NCBI GenBank assembly: GCA_934045905.1
Contig: OW203764.1
Coordinates: 22,315,109 to 22,379,108 of the forward strand
Direction of reading: 5' to 3'
DNA: 64,000 nucleotides
DNA from: Leuctra nigra
Taxonomy: Eukaryota; Arthropoda; Insecta; Plecoptera; Leuctridae
Below, in pieces: positions 51,601-61,787 of the stretch. Each line of letters begins with the position of its first letter. Within the stretch, counting starts at the first letter, position 1. The translations under genes were made by a program, and so were the position numbers. The notes under the pieces were generated by a model. The model made no database searches. It was not told the origin of the DNA and was given only the letters and a program-made list of their open reading frames with translations.

Positions 51601-54600
51601 GTAACTTAGACTATTTCTCATTTTAAAATTATGGGTCATATTCTCCATAAAAAATATAGCTCCGTTTTAACTCCTTCAGTTTTGATATCATGCCACTTTG
51701 AAGAACTATTCAATAAGGAAACTTTGTTCACACATCAGAATTTAATATTGCTTTGAACTGAAAGCAATAATCTCATGTAGTAGAAGAACATGGTGTGAGA
51801 AGTTGGCACCTGTATGAGTCCACCTGGAACGTTATCCAACCCGACATTGAAAGAAAACTAGACAATTTCAGACGCTCAGAGTTAATAATGGAACTATTTT
51901 ATGTTTGTTCTGTACATATAAAAATCAATCTAGAAATTGGGGAACTTACTAGGTCAGATTCCAGAATTGTAAAAAATTATTTAGTTGATATTAGTTCTAT
52001 TCTAAGAACTTATTCTTAGCATATACTAGCGGCTCTGAAAGTCTACGAGAATTCAAAAAATATTTTTTCCCGATCTGTTATAAAACCTCTTTTTAAAAGA
52101 ACCAACATTATACAATTCCACAATACAGCAACGACAAAACCAAACTAAATATTCATTGGAATACAGTGTCATTGACGTCTATTGGGATTCCTCGTCCACA
52201 GTTCTCGACGCGTCTCCCCCCCAAAAGCACCGCCCACAACTGAAATTGCCTGTTCTCAATTCAAACTTTGATATTTCCGAAGTCGCCCTGAACTTAAGTT
52301 TGACATTAATGAGTTGGAGTCGCTACGTTAACTTGAAAACTTGCTTAAGCTGATTTTCGGAAAATTAGATTCTAAAAGTGCGCGATCGTTTTAAAATTAG
52401 AATAGTAAATATGCAGGTACACATTGCATTCTATGTGGGGAGTCTACCCTTAAATAAACTTATATCTACTCAAGCTACCTACTCAACCGAAAAGTTAAAT
52501 AACACAAATCCCCACCAGGCAAATTTTTATTTTGAACACACACTCGATGTTTGAAATTAAACACATGAAAAGCGAGGACTCAATAAATACAGCACTGGAA
52601 TGGTGAAAATGTTCATAATTATAAACAATTAGGAGTAAAATATTTAGTTCCTTAAAAACTATCACACCGTTTCAGGTAATATAATCCTGTGATTTAATTA
52701 AATCAGCGTCGAAATCGGAAGAAGAGACTTTTAATTTGTTTAATGCAATCAATATCTCTTTGGTTGTCATAGCAACACAAAAACTAAGGCGTGAGAAGCC
52801 GGCATATTCAAGTTTAATTTGTCACTAATCATTCGGAGGAATTTTTCTGCACGATGTCCTGGAATTTCATTTTGCTCAAAGGATAGAGAGCTACTGAGTT
52901 GGTAATATATTTCATACCACAATTGTAATAATTAAATACGACTGAGAAATAGGAAATGCTGCTACTGGAGAGCGAGACCAATTAGACAGATCTGAACGTG
53001 CTCACAAGCCATTCGCTTAATTTCTGTACGATCAGCATTTGTAAAACTAGAATGAATCAAGTTATGACAGCTCTCGAGTAGGCTTCAGTGGAATGGTTTT
53101 GCTGAATCAGTGAAATGTGTTTTGGGGCTGTTTCTCACTTGTTTATAGAATCCCTCTAAAGTACAACTTTTCACTGTATTACTTCAATTATGTTCTAACT
53201 TTCTAATGCTATTTTCATTTACATCAACGCGAACTCGTATTATTCACACATAAGCTCTTAGTTGAATTATAGTCGAAACTTCTCTCGTTCCAGCAACACG
53301 AATGCTTGCTAGACGTGCAGTAACAAGGTTGAAGTTTTCAGCTGACTGTTAATAAACGCTTTATTGTCACTTGTTACAACTACCTGTCATTAAGTCAACA
53401 TTGTTTTCATTAGGGTTGACTTGTATGATAAATTAACAAATAAAATATTCATAACAAAATCAGGGATATAACTCACTTTATACCACTTCCTGGGACGTAA
53501 TTCCAATCACGTATATTACCGGGTGGCGCAAAAAAAACTGTTTGAGAGGTCACTATACATCTGGCATTTTTACCCATTTTGGAAAATATACCAAAATGTA
53601 ATGTGTGCAAGTTTCAAACATTTTTGTTGAATAGGAAAAAAGTGATAAATTATTGAGTTTACAGTTGAAAAACAGAATAAACCAGATAAATTGACTTGTT
53701 GGAAGAAAATCAATCAAATCTATTTGGAGTTACTTTGTGGGAATAAGGTGAATTTATGTTGTTAGGTCCACCATTTTCCTTGTGGATTATGCGCAAGCGT
53801 TTCCATTGTTATATAGATTTCTGAATTTCTCTGTGATACTAAAATTAGTGGCCACGAATCTCTTAGTTTTGTTTTCAGTGCTGTTAAAGTTCTATCAAAG
53901 TTTTATAACGCTGATATAAACTGTTCTCAACATCTTAATTTAAATGTCTGTAACATTTTACTCATTAATCAAAAAATTCCGAAAATTGTTTACATTACAT
54001 TTTCATATATTGTTTCTATGATGTGTGAAAGTTCTGTCAGAGTGACCTCTAAATGAGGGGGATTTTTTTGCGCCCCCCCCCCCCCCCATATTTAAATAGT
54101 TTTGATACACTTCTCACAATGTTTCTTGAAACATTGATATACCTAAAATACGAAGCTCATCTTCACAGTTCGACGATCCTATCGAGTACTACTAACTCAA
54201 ACACAACAATAGCCTACACATTTTCTAATATCCATACAACAACAATATACTCAACGGTTTTGTTGTTTCAAGACTAAAATATCTGAAAGTTGAGATAATT
54301 TCAGGCACACCTCACGAATGAACTGCTACCTTGACGGGGCGGGGGGGGGGGGGGGGGGGGAGGGCGCCCCACATTACGAGCTCGTCCCAACTAAGTGCAG
54401 TCCAGGGTCGACCTAGTCCCATACCCTCCCCAAATTCGCGGGTCCCTCGGCCTTCCCCCTCGAGATGGTGACCCCCCTGTAGTCGGGTTCCACCGGTCCG
54501 AAGCCACCCTCCCCCGGTCTGTCCCCATTCTGAACTAGCTTTCCCAACAGCTTCAGACTCCCCGGATCGGACCCGTTAGGTCAACCCCTCCTATGTCCTA

Positions 54601-54869
54601 CGTATTATTCAACAAAGTTAACAAAATCTCAAAGTGCGCAAAATGACCTCGCTGTATACTACTACTATACTCAAAGGCGCAATATGCAATTTCCTTGCAA
54701 AACGCAAAGATTGACTATTTGTCTGGATTGGTTAGTAACAAATCAAGAACTTACTCTTGGAATGAAGTGTAGAACGTCCTTGAGTGTGCTTCTGTAGAAG
54801 TGTGCTTTCTGAGTCGGGTCCTTCATGTTGATTACGTCGAGGAACTGCAGCGCGTGGACCGGAGGATCG
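30058..54869 (-). CDS. SCYL2: SCYL2-like (SCY1-like pseudokinase) C-terminal half, ten exons, partial
   Basis: Seen: minus-strand exons 54755-54869, 49716-49861, 46983-47136, 42172-42421, 39115-39283, 37359-37540, 36247-36503, 34798-34857, 31417-31557 and 30058-30084, all with GT/AG borders. Phases agree at every join, and the 1501 nt give 499 residues to TAA at 30058-30060. The first five exons encode helical repeats with phrases such as ALQFLDVINMKDPTQK, QEVLAAVLQPIILLIQEC, LPMLYNAFESTTIQVQ, IIDEVLPLLWDVKLQDPE and LEQFTCLLEVLQEMLDHIDR. They line up with the HEAT-repeat region of SCYL2. The later exons are a Ser/Pro/Arg-rich tail. Known: SCYL2 (CVAK104) is a pseudokinase of clathrin-coated vesicles that works in trans-Golgi and endosome traffic; its C-terminal region binds clathrin. 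The kinase-like N-terminus is not found in the window. Confidence is high for the first seven exons and lower for the last three. Confidence 0.87.
31558..34797. other. SCYL2 intron
   Basis: AT-rich. 33446-33535 holds a G-rich stretch with a 10-G run, then ggggtctggggctcttgaccc; this looks like a degraded relative of the CAGGCGCGTAGG elements. No exon recognised. Confidence 0.4.
34798..34857 (-). CDS. SCYL2: SCYL2 60-nt candidate cassette exon
   Basis: Bounded by acceptor ttcacacag and donor GTAAGT. It is exactly 20 codons, phase 0 at both ends (GLHYRSVSRED then STLSVPSGY). Both neighbouring exons also meet in phase 0, so including or skipping it keeps the frame. It is Ser-rich like the tail around it. 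Confidence 0.65.
34993..35500. mobile_element. hAT-like MITE with CAGGCGCGTAGG ends
   Basis: The left end CAGGCGCGTAGGAAT is mirrored by ATTCCTACGCGCCCG at the right. Flanking 8-mers tttactcc (34985-34992) and tttaatcc (35501-35508) differ at one position and fit an old 8-bp target duplication. Long G runs lie near the right end. It sits in an SCYL2 intron just right of the 60-nt exon. Confidence 0.75.
35501..36246. other. SCYL2 intron, no recognisable content
   Basis: AT-rich intron between the MITE and the exon at 36247. I see no repeat or exon. Confidence 0.4.
37541..39114. other. SCYL2 intron containing a degenerate SINE
   Basis: AT-rich intron. 38598-38838 is a diverged copy of the SINE family (cgccctgaacttgg at its start, cattcatccgtcgctattag and cagtgtgacgtta near its end). 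Otherwise unremarkable. Confidence 0.5.
38598..38838 (+). repeat. Degenerate tRNA-derived SINE
   Basis: Follows the order of the copy at 12717-12990 with many substitutions. Box B is decayed (ctagattccggt). The last 60 bp are the best conserved part. Confidence 0.7.
39284..42171. other. SCYL2 intron
   Basis: AT-rich intron with one inverted-repeat element (40699-40884). 41265-41370 has a weak tRNA-like stretch (gagggatcgactctctaatcc). No exon recognised. The open frame at 41862-42101 has no family resemblance. Confidence 0.4.
40699..40884. mobile_element. Inverted-repeat element (MITE-like)
   Basis: aataacacaatgtaaatact followed by ttacactcaagattcaattt at the left is mirrored at the right by aaattgaatcttgagtgtaa and attgtgttatt. 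Arms are about 50 bp with a few mismatches around an interior of about 80 bp. Confidence 0.75.
42536..43441 (+). repeat. GAGCGAGCG-headed repeat, full-looking copy 1
   Basis: Begins ttgagcgagcgtagcgagcg followed by caccacggtactcttatggc and a long T run, and ends cgcgttacacagagcgtttt then cctag. It is almost identical in order and sequence to copy 2 at 43536-44459. The open frame inside is a repeat artefact. It lies in an SCYL2 intron. Confidence 0.85.
43536..44459 (+). repeat. GAGCGAGCG-headed repeat, full-looking copy 2
   Basis: Repeats copy 1 with a longer T/G-rich tract (43589-43632) and few substitutions. About 90 bp of unrelated sequence (43442-43535) separates the copies. The right end is aacgcgtttcacagagcgtt followed by ttcctag. 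Confidence 0.85.
44612..44663. repeat. 11-bp stem hairpin
   Basis: ctggcagtggg (44612-44622) pairs perfectly with cccactgccag (44653-44663) around a 30-nt GC-richer loop. It sits just upstream of an AT-rich stretch ending in (ATA/ATT)n near 44730, which is how the 3' end of some retroposons looks. Confidence 0.6.
45348..45405 (+). repeat. Minisatellite of TACCACTTG units
   Basis: About six units of a 9-mer (taccacttg, with some gaacc or gtaca variants) in a row. Low complexity. Confidence 0.75.
45890..46240 (-). repeat. GAGCGAGCG-family repeat, 5'-part copy on the minus strand
   Basis: In reverse complement it starts with a cagcgagcgcagcgagcgtc head and continues into family phrases (gaaccaatcaaccgatcaac and aggtgtttttgac). 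A (CAAA)n tract at 46133-46176 replaces the T run of other copies. Confidence 0.65.
47137..49715. other. SCYL2 intron with a diverged inverted repeat
   Basis: No exon recognised. 47640-47745 and 48225-48345 form a diverged inverted repeat (acattattagcattcatat and catttggtggcagatgtagg at the left, with their complements at the right), about 700 bp overall. The rest is AT-rich. Confidence 0.5.
47640..48345. mobile_element. Diverged TIR element
   Basis: catttggtggcagatgtagg followed by atttaagta at 47718-47747 is mirrored by tacttaaatcctacagctgc at 48229-48248 and caccaaatg after it. attaaacattattagcattc at 47658 is mirrored near 48300 (gaatgctaataatgtttaaa). Arms are about 110 bp with indels. 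Confidence 0.65.
50007..50283. mobile_element. Second CAGGCGCGTAGG-type MITE
   Basis: Starts CAGGCGCGTAGGAAGG and ends TTTCCTACGCTCCTG, nearly inverse to each other and to the element at 34993-35500. G and C runs lie near the left end (50032-50052). The flanking 8-mers (gcaatata and gatataat) are not a convincing duplication. Confidence 0.65.
50365..50619 (+). repeat. tRNA-derived SINE, 5'-truncated copy
   Basis: Nearly identical to 12740-12990, including box B GGTTCGATTCC and the gttaagccccagac end. The box A part is missing. Confidence 0.85.
50620..53518. other. SCYL2 intron, no recognisable content
   Basis: AT-rich intron. I see no exon, strong repeat or RNA gene. Short open frames (51795-52019, 52156-52353) show no family features. 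Confidence 0.4.
53519..54087. mobile_element. TIR element ending in GCGCAAAAAAA, flanked by TA
   Basis: The left end (ccgggtggcgcaaaaaaa, then gagaggtcact) is mirrored by agtgacctctaaatgagggg and tttttttgcgcccc at the right. TA is found on both sides, as for Tc1/mariner-type insertions. The right end has grown a C run. Interior is about 500 bp without a transposase. Confidence 0.7.
54339..54610 (+). repeat. GC-rich 3' fragment of a probable LINE
   Basis: After a G run of about 22 bp the sequence turns GC-rich. cattctgaactagctttccc to tattcaacaaagttaacaaa (54527-54625) recurs at 55484-55590 next to a (GAT)n tail. Shared 3' segments ending in simple repeats are typical of non-LTR retrotransposon 3' ends. 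No coding part is recognised. Confidence 0.5.
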
Positions 54870-55207
54870 CTGAAACAATATCACAGCTATCTCTCTCTCT
54901 CTTTCTTATTCTCTCAAGTGCATGGTCAACAGGTTGAGCGGAAGAATTGATTCCACACACGACTTGGTCTGCACAGAAAAAGTGGCGAAGAGATTCAAGA
55001 AAGAATATTGAATTCAAATATACTTTAGCGTGCAGAGAACGTTGAGATTGATTTGAAATGTTTGGAGAGATATTTTGATTCAACTAGCAGACAAATGATT
55101 GTGTTCAACATCAATGGCCTAGGTACCTACGTGTTTCTTTCTTTTTGCAACAGACTAATTATTGACTCTGCCTTATGAAACAATGGAAACATTATCTTTG
55201 CAGAGTA

Positions 55208-55208
55208 T

Positions 55209-55243
<35 letters not shown>

Positions 55244-55272
55244 ATTTTTCTATCTTTCTTTCATTCTTTCTC

Positions 55273-55316
<44 letters not shown>

Positions 55317-55372
55317 TCATTCTTTCTTTCTTTCATTCTTTCTCTCTTTCTTTCTTTCATTCTTTCTTTAAT

Positions 55373-55416
<44 letters not shown>

Positions 55417-55420
55417 TTTA
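55208..55420 (+). repeat. (TTTC)n microsatellite
   Basis: About 210 bp of tttc units with a few interruptions. Open frames through it are artefacts. Confidence 0.95.
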
Positions 55421-55483
55421 TTAAAATAAATAAATAAATGCATTCATTCATTAATTCATTCATTCATTCATGCACTCATTCTC

Positions 55484-55792
<309 letters not shown>

Positions 55793-55796
55793 AAGA

Positions 55797-55958
55797 ATAA
55801 GCAAGGAAGGGGGTGATCGTGACCTATTATAAGGGAACCTTTTCATCATTTGCCGCCCAACTGAAAGAAACAGTGAAAACAAAACTTGAGAAGAGGCCCT
55901 CGAGGATCGAACCTGGGATCTCCGTAATGCAAAACCACTGCGATTTTGGCTAAGTAAA
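55797..55958 (-). repeat. tRNA-derived SINE, minus strand
   Basis: In reverse complement: a tRNA-like head with box B (ggttcgatcct), then a body similar to the family (aaaaggttcccttataatag and gtcacgatcaccccc). Its head differs from the 12717 copy, so this is a sub-family. Confidence 0.6.
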
Positions 55959-55963
55959 TTTAA

Positions 55964-56360
55964 CCCATTAAAAAACACTTCGTGTAAAAATAACAGCCAA
56001 GTCTCTTCAACTAAAAAAAAATATGAAATCTAAAAATTCTGCACTGAAAAGAAGTGATATCAAAAAATGAGCCAAGTCAAAACTTTATTTGAAAATCAAA
56101 AAATACTTGGCGCATCGTGTATATAAAAAGCTTGGAAGTATAGGCCAATTATAAAATATACATAAAATATCCATATACATAGTACACCTATAATGCCCTA
56201 AAAAAACGATGCGCCAAGTATTTTTTGATTTTCAAATAAAGTTTTGACTTGGCTCATTTTTTGATATCACTTCTTTTCAGTGCAGAATTTTTAGATTTCA
56301 TATTTTTTTTTAGTTGAAGAGACTTGGCTGTTATTTTTACACGAAGTGTTTTTTAATGGG
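55964..56360. mobile_element. Foldback element with 155-bp arms, no mismatch seen
   Basis: Left arm 55964-56118, right arm 56206-56360, spacer 87 bp. The arms are colinear without indels; I checked the outer ends (cccattaaaaaacac), the nine-A run and the inner ends (cttggcgcatcg) and found no mismatch. Diverged relatives of arm segments occur at 17520-17640 and 21635-21702. No protein coded. Confidence 0.9.
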
Positions 56361-56439
56361 ATATCACTACTTTTTTTAGTTTATTCTTACAACTTGTGAC
56401 AATCGAATGAACAATTACTATATCCTTAAAAAAATCACC

Positions 56440-57360
56440 CTTTACAATTTGGTTATTTTCATGAAGAATAGCAAAGGTTTCATTCCAATCGGTCAACCAA
56501 GTTCCGAGATATGGCAACATATCCGTTGTCAAAATGGCTGCTGAACTTTCTGCACTGCCACATAGAATTTATAACTATAAATGATGTGTATCATTTTAAG
56601 CTTTCTGAATATGTATTTATTGTATAGGAGGGGATTATAATAATTTTTAAATTTGAATGACGTCATTTCCGGTCTCATAAATAGGAACATTCTAGTTTGA
56701 CTGTTCCTATTCCATAGAGATGGCCTTCCGAATCGTTTCGCGCTAGTTTCATACCGATCTGTCAACCAGTTTTCGAGATATGGCGTTTCTTCCGGTTTCA
56801 AAATGGCTGCTGAAATCACTGACTCCTTGAATTATAATTTAAACATGATTACATTTTATTATAAGCTGTCTGAAATAGTATATTTATTGCATCAACATGT
56901 AAATTTATGAGATTCTTAAAAAGTGTGACGTCATTTCCAGTTTTGGTATGGAAAACTGCAAATATTATTGATGATAATACATAAAGTTGACCGTCTAAAT
57001 TGTTTAGCGCTGGTTTCGTTCAAATCTATTTAGCCGTTATTGATATATGATGTCACTTCCGGTTTCAAAATGGCGGCTTCCGGTTGGTTTTATAACAAGT
57101 CAAATGAGATATCAAAAGTACATACGTTACATAAATATCAAAATAATCGGATCAAATTTGTTGCCGAAATGCCAATCGATGTATTGCAAATTTCATGACG
57201 TCATTTCCGGTTTCGTTAACATAAATTTTAGTCTGTTGCTATTTATAATCCATATAGTTGACCGTCCGAATCGTTTGGCGCTATTTTCGTTCCAATCAGC
57301 TCAGCCGTTGTCGAGATATGATGTCACTTCCGGTTTCAAAATGGCGGCACAAAAAAAGTC
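56440..57360. repeat. Degenerate tandem array with CRE- and ETS-like motifs
   Basis: Four related units. Each has a phrase like ccaatcggtcaaccagtt, then gagatatg, then cttccggtttcaaaatggc (56483, 56755, 57020 and 57290 regions). tgacgtcatttccgg occurs between units (56659, 56928, 57195). Spacing is about 150-270 bp and the units have diverged. Confidence 0.7.
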
Positions 57361-58773
57361 AAGGGGGAGGGCAAATCAGACGCCAAAAGTGCACACGTGG
57401 TAAAAATGTGAGATCAATCGGTTAAGCCGTTTAGGCTGTGGCCTGTTTACCGGATTTGAATTCCAGGATACTACTACTAAGATTATTATTATTATTATTA
57501 TTATTATGAAAACCGCCCTAAAACACGGTTTTCACGGCCCTCTAGCTCGCAAAAGGCGTAACCTATTGTTCCCAAATTTGGTATATGTTGTAGGGTGGGC
57601 CATTGCTCGAAATTGAGATATTTCCCAACAATGTGAGATTCCCCAATTTTAAGATCCAGTAGGGCGAAAATGCCACTTTGATGCCTACAGTAAAAGTGGG
57701 TTTGCTCCAGCCTTTATATGAGAGTGTGCGCGCGCCGTACGACTTGGCTGGCGGGGAGCGACCGCTCCACTAGATGCGTTTATAATACTTGATTATTTTC
57801 ATTATGGTGATAAATCAAAATTCTGAGGCGACCCGTAATACCATAGAGATATTTAAATATAAATTAGTCATACTATAGTTCGAGTCAACATATAGCGTAG
57901 CTGGATCACACTGGTTGCTAGGTAACAGACGTCAATCTTGTTTATTTTGATGAGAGACAGGCAATTTTCAATAATTTTATCGTATTATACAGTTGTGAAA
58001 TATATTAAAAAGATAAGACAGGCATGGTAGCAAATAAAATAAGGAAATATTATCAATAAAGATTATGATTACTTATAAGTTATTACTTATATACTGAAAG
58101 AATATGTCCCCCAGTGAGATTTTGGTCAGCTGTGACATCATGCAGGTAATCTATAGAAACATGCACAAGATGTCAAATTTTGAATTTTTATGAAGAACCT
58201 AGATAGTGTTAAATTTGTAATTTTAAGATGTTAAATCCAAGTATTAAGTAAGAGATAATATTTTCTTTCTTACAAATTGAGCGAGGTTATTATATATTCA
58301 TACCGAATGAGTTAGAATTGTTCAGAAAAAGACTATCAATAACAATGCAAATTTTCTAATTATAATGCAAATATCTTCACAATGAATATGCAACAGTGGT
58401 TTTTATTCAACTTTAATTAAAGTCTTTAAGCTGGAGGTTAATCAATTAAGAGATAAACGTTATTTATTTGTAAATCGCATCATTAATTTAGCTTTACGAG
58501 TTGCTTGAATAGAAAAAGCTTCGGTGAAATGTGAAGTTAACTCACTCGTAAAGCACTTTTACAAAGTATGCTCAAAGGAAAATCTGAACCATCGTTAGAT
58601 AGTGGTACAACAGTTACATTTTCCCATTTATAATATCTCTTAATTTTGATATTGTTCTCTATATAATTGTGCGATTGTATAGCTGCGAAATTTAAACTCT
58701 AAATTAGTATTTGATATTTTGTTTTACGTATGGATGTTAAATACGATTTGTATCTAGGATCATTGAATAAGTA
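57361..58773. other. Region without recognised genes
   Basis: A (TTA)n stretch at 57481-57506 is followed by a moderately GC-rich segment (57515-57775) that I cannot assign. After that it is AT-rich. No exon of SCYL2 recognised here. Confidence 0.4.
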
Positions 58774-60044
58774 GTGGAGTCAAGATGTCCTATATAATGG
58801 CAAATTAGTGCGTTTGCGATACTATTCGTGAAAATTGGTACCATCACTAATTCAAGTATGAGGAATCCAAAAATCGATGGCACCAACCTGAGTAATTAAT
58901 ACTTTCTGCGTAATTAGATAATTAGCATAATTAATAAACATGGATAAAATAATATATAATTTTATAATATGGTCTATATGGGTATCCATCAAAAGCTCGT
59001 CATGTCTACAATCCATATAAATCATAAAAAGTTAAATTTTTTCATTCACATAATAATAAACCGTATAATTAATTATTTTATAAAAATCGCCATTCAACAA
59101 AAAGCTTAAAATGACCCCTCAGATTTTGATAAAACTTGGTAGGATTGGTCACAAGCCCAAAGTAAAACAAACGTATTTTTTGGTTTGTCCATTTATTGAG
59201 TACTTTTGGATTTCCAGACCCTCAAAAATCGAAAAATCGAATTTTGATCAAAATTTTGTGTTTAGTTCCTAATTAGCATAATTAATTATTAATTGATTGG
59301 TCACAAGCCCAAATTAAAACATACGTATTTTTTGGTTTGTCCATTTATTGAGTACTATTGGATTTCCAGGCCTTCAAAAATTGAAAAATCGAATTTTGAT
59401 CAAAACTTTGTTTTTAGTTCTATCTATATATTATCTTTATCTATATATTATCTATCTATATATTCTATCTATCTATAACTAATTAGCATAATTAATTCTA
59501 ATTAATTATGCTAATTAGTTATAGATAGATAATTAATTATAATTTATTATGCTAATTAGGAACTAAACACAAAATTTGATCAAAATTTGATTTTTCGATT
59601 TTTTATGGCCTGGAAATCCAAAAGTACTCATAAATGGACAAACCAAAAAATACGAATGTTTTACTTTGGGCTTGTGACCAATCCTACCAAGTTTTATCAA
59701 AATCTGAGGGGGTCATTTTAAGTTTTTTGTTGAATGGCGATTTTTATAAAATAATTAATTATACGGTTAATTATTATGTGAATGAAAAAATTTATATTTT
59801 TATAATTTATATGGATTTTTGACATGACGAGCTTTCGATAGATACCCATAAAGACCATATTATAAAATTATATATTATTTTATCCATGTTTATTAATTAT
59901 GCTAATTATGCTAATTACGCAGAAAGTATTAATTACTCAGGTTGGTGCCATCGATTTTTGGATTCCTCATACTCGAATTAGTAATGGTACCAATTTTCAC
60001 GAATAGTATCACAAACGCACTAATTTTAGACATCTTTACTCCAC
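58774..60044. mobile_element. 1.27-kb TA-flanked inverted-repeat element
   Basis: Starts GTGGAGTCAAGATGTC and ends GACATCTTTACTCCAC, with TA on both sides (58772-58773 and 60045-60046). Arms of about 500 bp (58774-59280 and 59540-60044) are inverted copies, for example aaatcgatggcaccaacctg and its complement. The middle has a direct duplication: 59136-59272 recurs at 59294-59430. A tctatctatata tract lies near the centre. Open frames within are not transposase. Confidence 0.85.
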
Positions 60045-60107
60045 TAAAGTAAAAGTCCCTGCGAGGCACCACTCGTAAGCTCCACCCTTAGGGATTATTT
60101 GTACGTA

Positions 60108-60257
60108 CACTCCTGGACACGGAAAATGGTCCGCAGTCAATATTCACTCGACTCATAGGCTAGTATTTATTATTTATTTAGAGTAATTTTTCGGCCCTAA
60201 ACTCACACTAGCCATCCGGTCATAGTGATCGCGGACCAATTTCAGTGTCCAGGAGTG
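60108..60257. mobile_element. 150-bp MITE in a TACGTA target
   Basis: Terminal inverted repeats CACTCCTGGACAC and GTGTCCAGGAGTG, with tggtccgc mirrored as gcggacca further in. It is flanked by TGTACGTA at the left and TACGTACA at the right, consistent with insertion at TA. Confidence 0.85.
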
Positions 60258-61138
60258 TACGTACACACATAAAGTAAGGTACAAAGCAAATACTATACAA
60301 ATAAGGGAATTTAATGTCCATGGTCAACCCCTCGTCCGGTAAATAAATAATTGGCAACGTAATTCGTGGATAATTAAAAAACTTCGTCTTCTTCGTGTCC
60401 GGACTTATATTACTGCACGATGATATTATAAACTAAAAGAGATATACATGATAAATAATAGTTATGACATTCCGATATTTTATTATAGGGTAAGATTTCC
60501 ATCAATGTTAGTAAGCTCTTAAGTAAACTAGTACAAACTTACAAAGTACAAACTTGGGATTTCCTATCCACGAGCTAGCATAAGTACCTACAAACAGCAT
60601 TGCATATGAAATTAATGATAGTTTACATCGGCAAAATCGAACCAATATTCAGAGCCAACTGAGCAAACGATTCACAGTTAGTTTAATTAATTAATACCCG
60701 CGACATTCTCCAGTCAGTAATTATAAACTTCGATTAATGTGGAAATAAAAATGTTACTGTACTGCTAGTGGTTTGGTTAAATGTAATGACTGAAAACAAA
60801 ATGTGTATCATTTATTGCTTCTAACCATACTAATATCAACTGTCAGAAAGTTCAGTTACACCATAATTCATAAGCATATCTGATTAAAGTTAAATAATCA
60901 AATTTCAACTAATTCAAATAGCTCACAGAATAAGAGAAATATTACTTTTAAACCTGTCTAAATTATTTTGATAAAGCACGAATGTCATATTATTTTATTA
61001 TCATGTTTCTCCGACTGAAACCTTGTCATAATTTAAATACCGACCTAATGTTCATTTTTTTTTATTTTAGTGGTTTTTGACATCAAACTTTTCTGGAATC
61101 GGGTATTGACGAGAGATGAATGACTATGATGATAATGT

Positions 61139-61178
<40 letters not shown>

Positions 61179-61340
61179 AATAGGGAGATGATGAAGATGT
61201 GTACTATATAAGGGAGGGTGGGAAGGAGGCGATCGTGGCATTTTGTAAGGAATCTTTCCAGCATTTGCCTCTCGACTGACGGAATGGAGAGCCTAAAGTT
61301 CAGAGCTTTGATGTCTGCGACAACTGACTCCGTTGCACGT
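60258..61340. other. AT-rich spacer with a microsatellite and a SINE fragment
   Basis: No gene recognised up to 61100. 61128-61178 is an (ATG)n-type microsatellite. 61180-61296 is a minus-strand fragment of the SINE body. Confidence 0.5.
61180..61296 (-). repeat. SINE body fragment, minus strand
   Basis: Reverse complement of the SINE middle: gggagatgatgaagatgt, ggtgggaaggaggcgatcgt, ttccagcatttgcctctcga. The tRNA-like head is absent. It lies just upstream of the LTR element. Confidence 0.6.
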
Positions 61341-61356
61341 AAATAACTAAATGGTA

Positions 61357-61756
61357 CTGTAACATGTAAACTGAGGGAGGGCGGCCGCCCGAGGTCAACC
61401 GGTCATACAACCCCTCACGCGCTCGAGCAGGGGCTCGGGAGTTGTTGACCGGCCAGCGACGGAACTGGTTGTGTTGTGTGTTGTTAGAGAGACGTTTCTA
61501 GAAGCCGACGCAGGCAACTGATTTTTGTACAGAGAAAGAGTGTTGATCATTATTATTTGTCGGACTGTCTTACGACGACTTGTGCTGTGGGATTAAGAGT
61601 TATTAAAAGTATTGTTCAAGTGTGATTGTGTTCAAGGTGTTTTGTTTACGAGCTTCGTGCTTCCTCGTACCCCAGAAGCACGTGGCGCCCATCCCCGTCC
61701 GCCAGCGTTCCCCCACCCACCCCATTCCACCGTTAAGAAGGGGCAAACGTTATAAC
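61357..61756 (+). mobile_element. Probable 5' LTR of a Ty3/gypsy-type retrotransposon
   Basis: The right border is set by the primer-binding site that starts at 61757. The left border is only a guess at a TGTAAC, because the 3' LTR lies outside the window and cannot be compared. The sequence is GC-richer than its surroundings and has an attaaaa polyadenylation-like motif near 61600. Confidence 0.45.
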
Positions 61757-61774
61757 TGGCGCCCGACGTGGGAC
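61757..61774 (+). other. Primer-binding site (tRNA-Lys-like)
   Basis: TGGCGCCCGACGTGGGAC lies 13 nt upstream of the gag ATG. It closely resembles the complement of a lysine tRNA 3' end (TGGCGCCCAACGTGGG in many animals), with small differences. This marks the end of the 5' LTR. Confidence 0.7.
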
Positions 61775-61787
61775 CGAAATTTTGAAA

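Noticed and set aside
55162..55429. Open frames of Ser/Phe/Leu repeats
   Set aside because: Translation of the (TTTC)n microsatellite.
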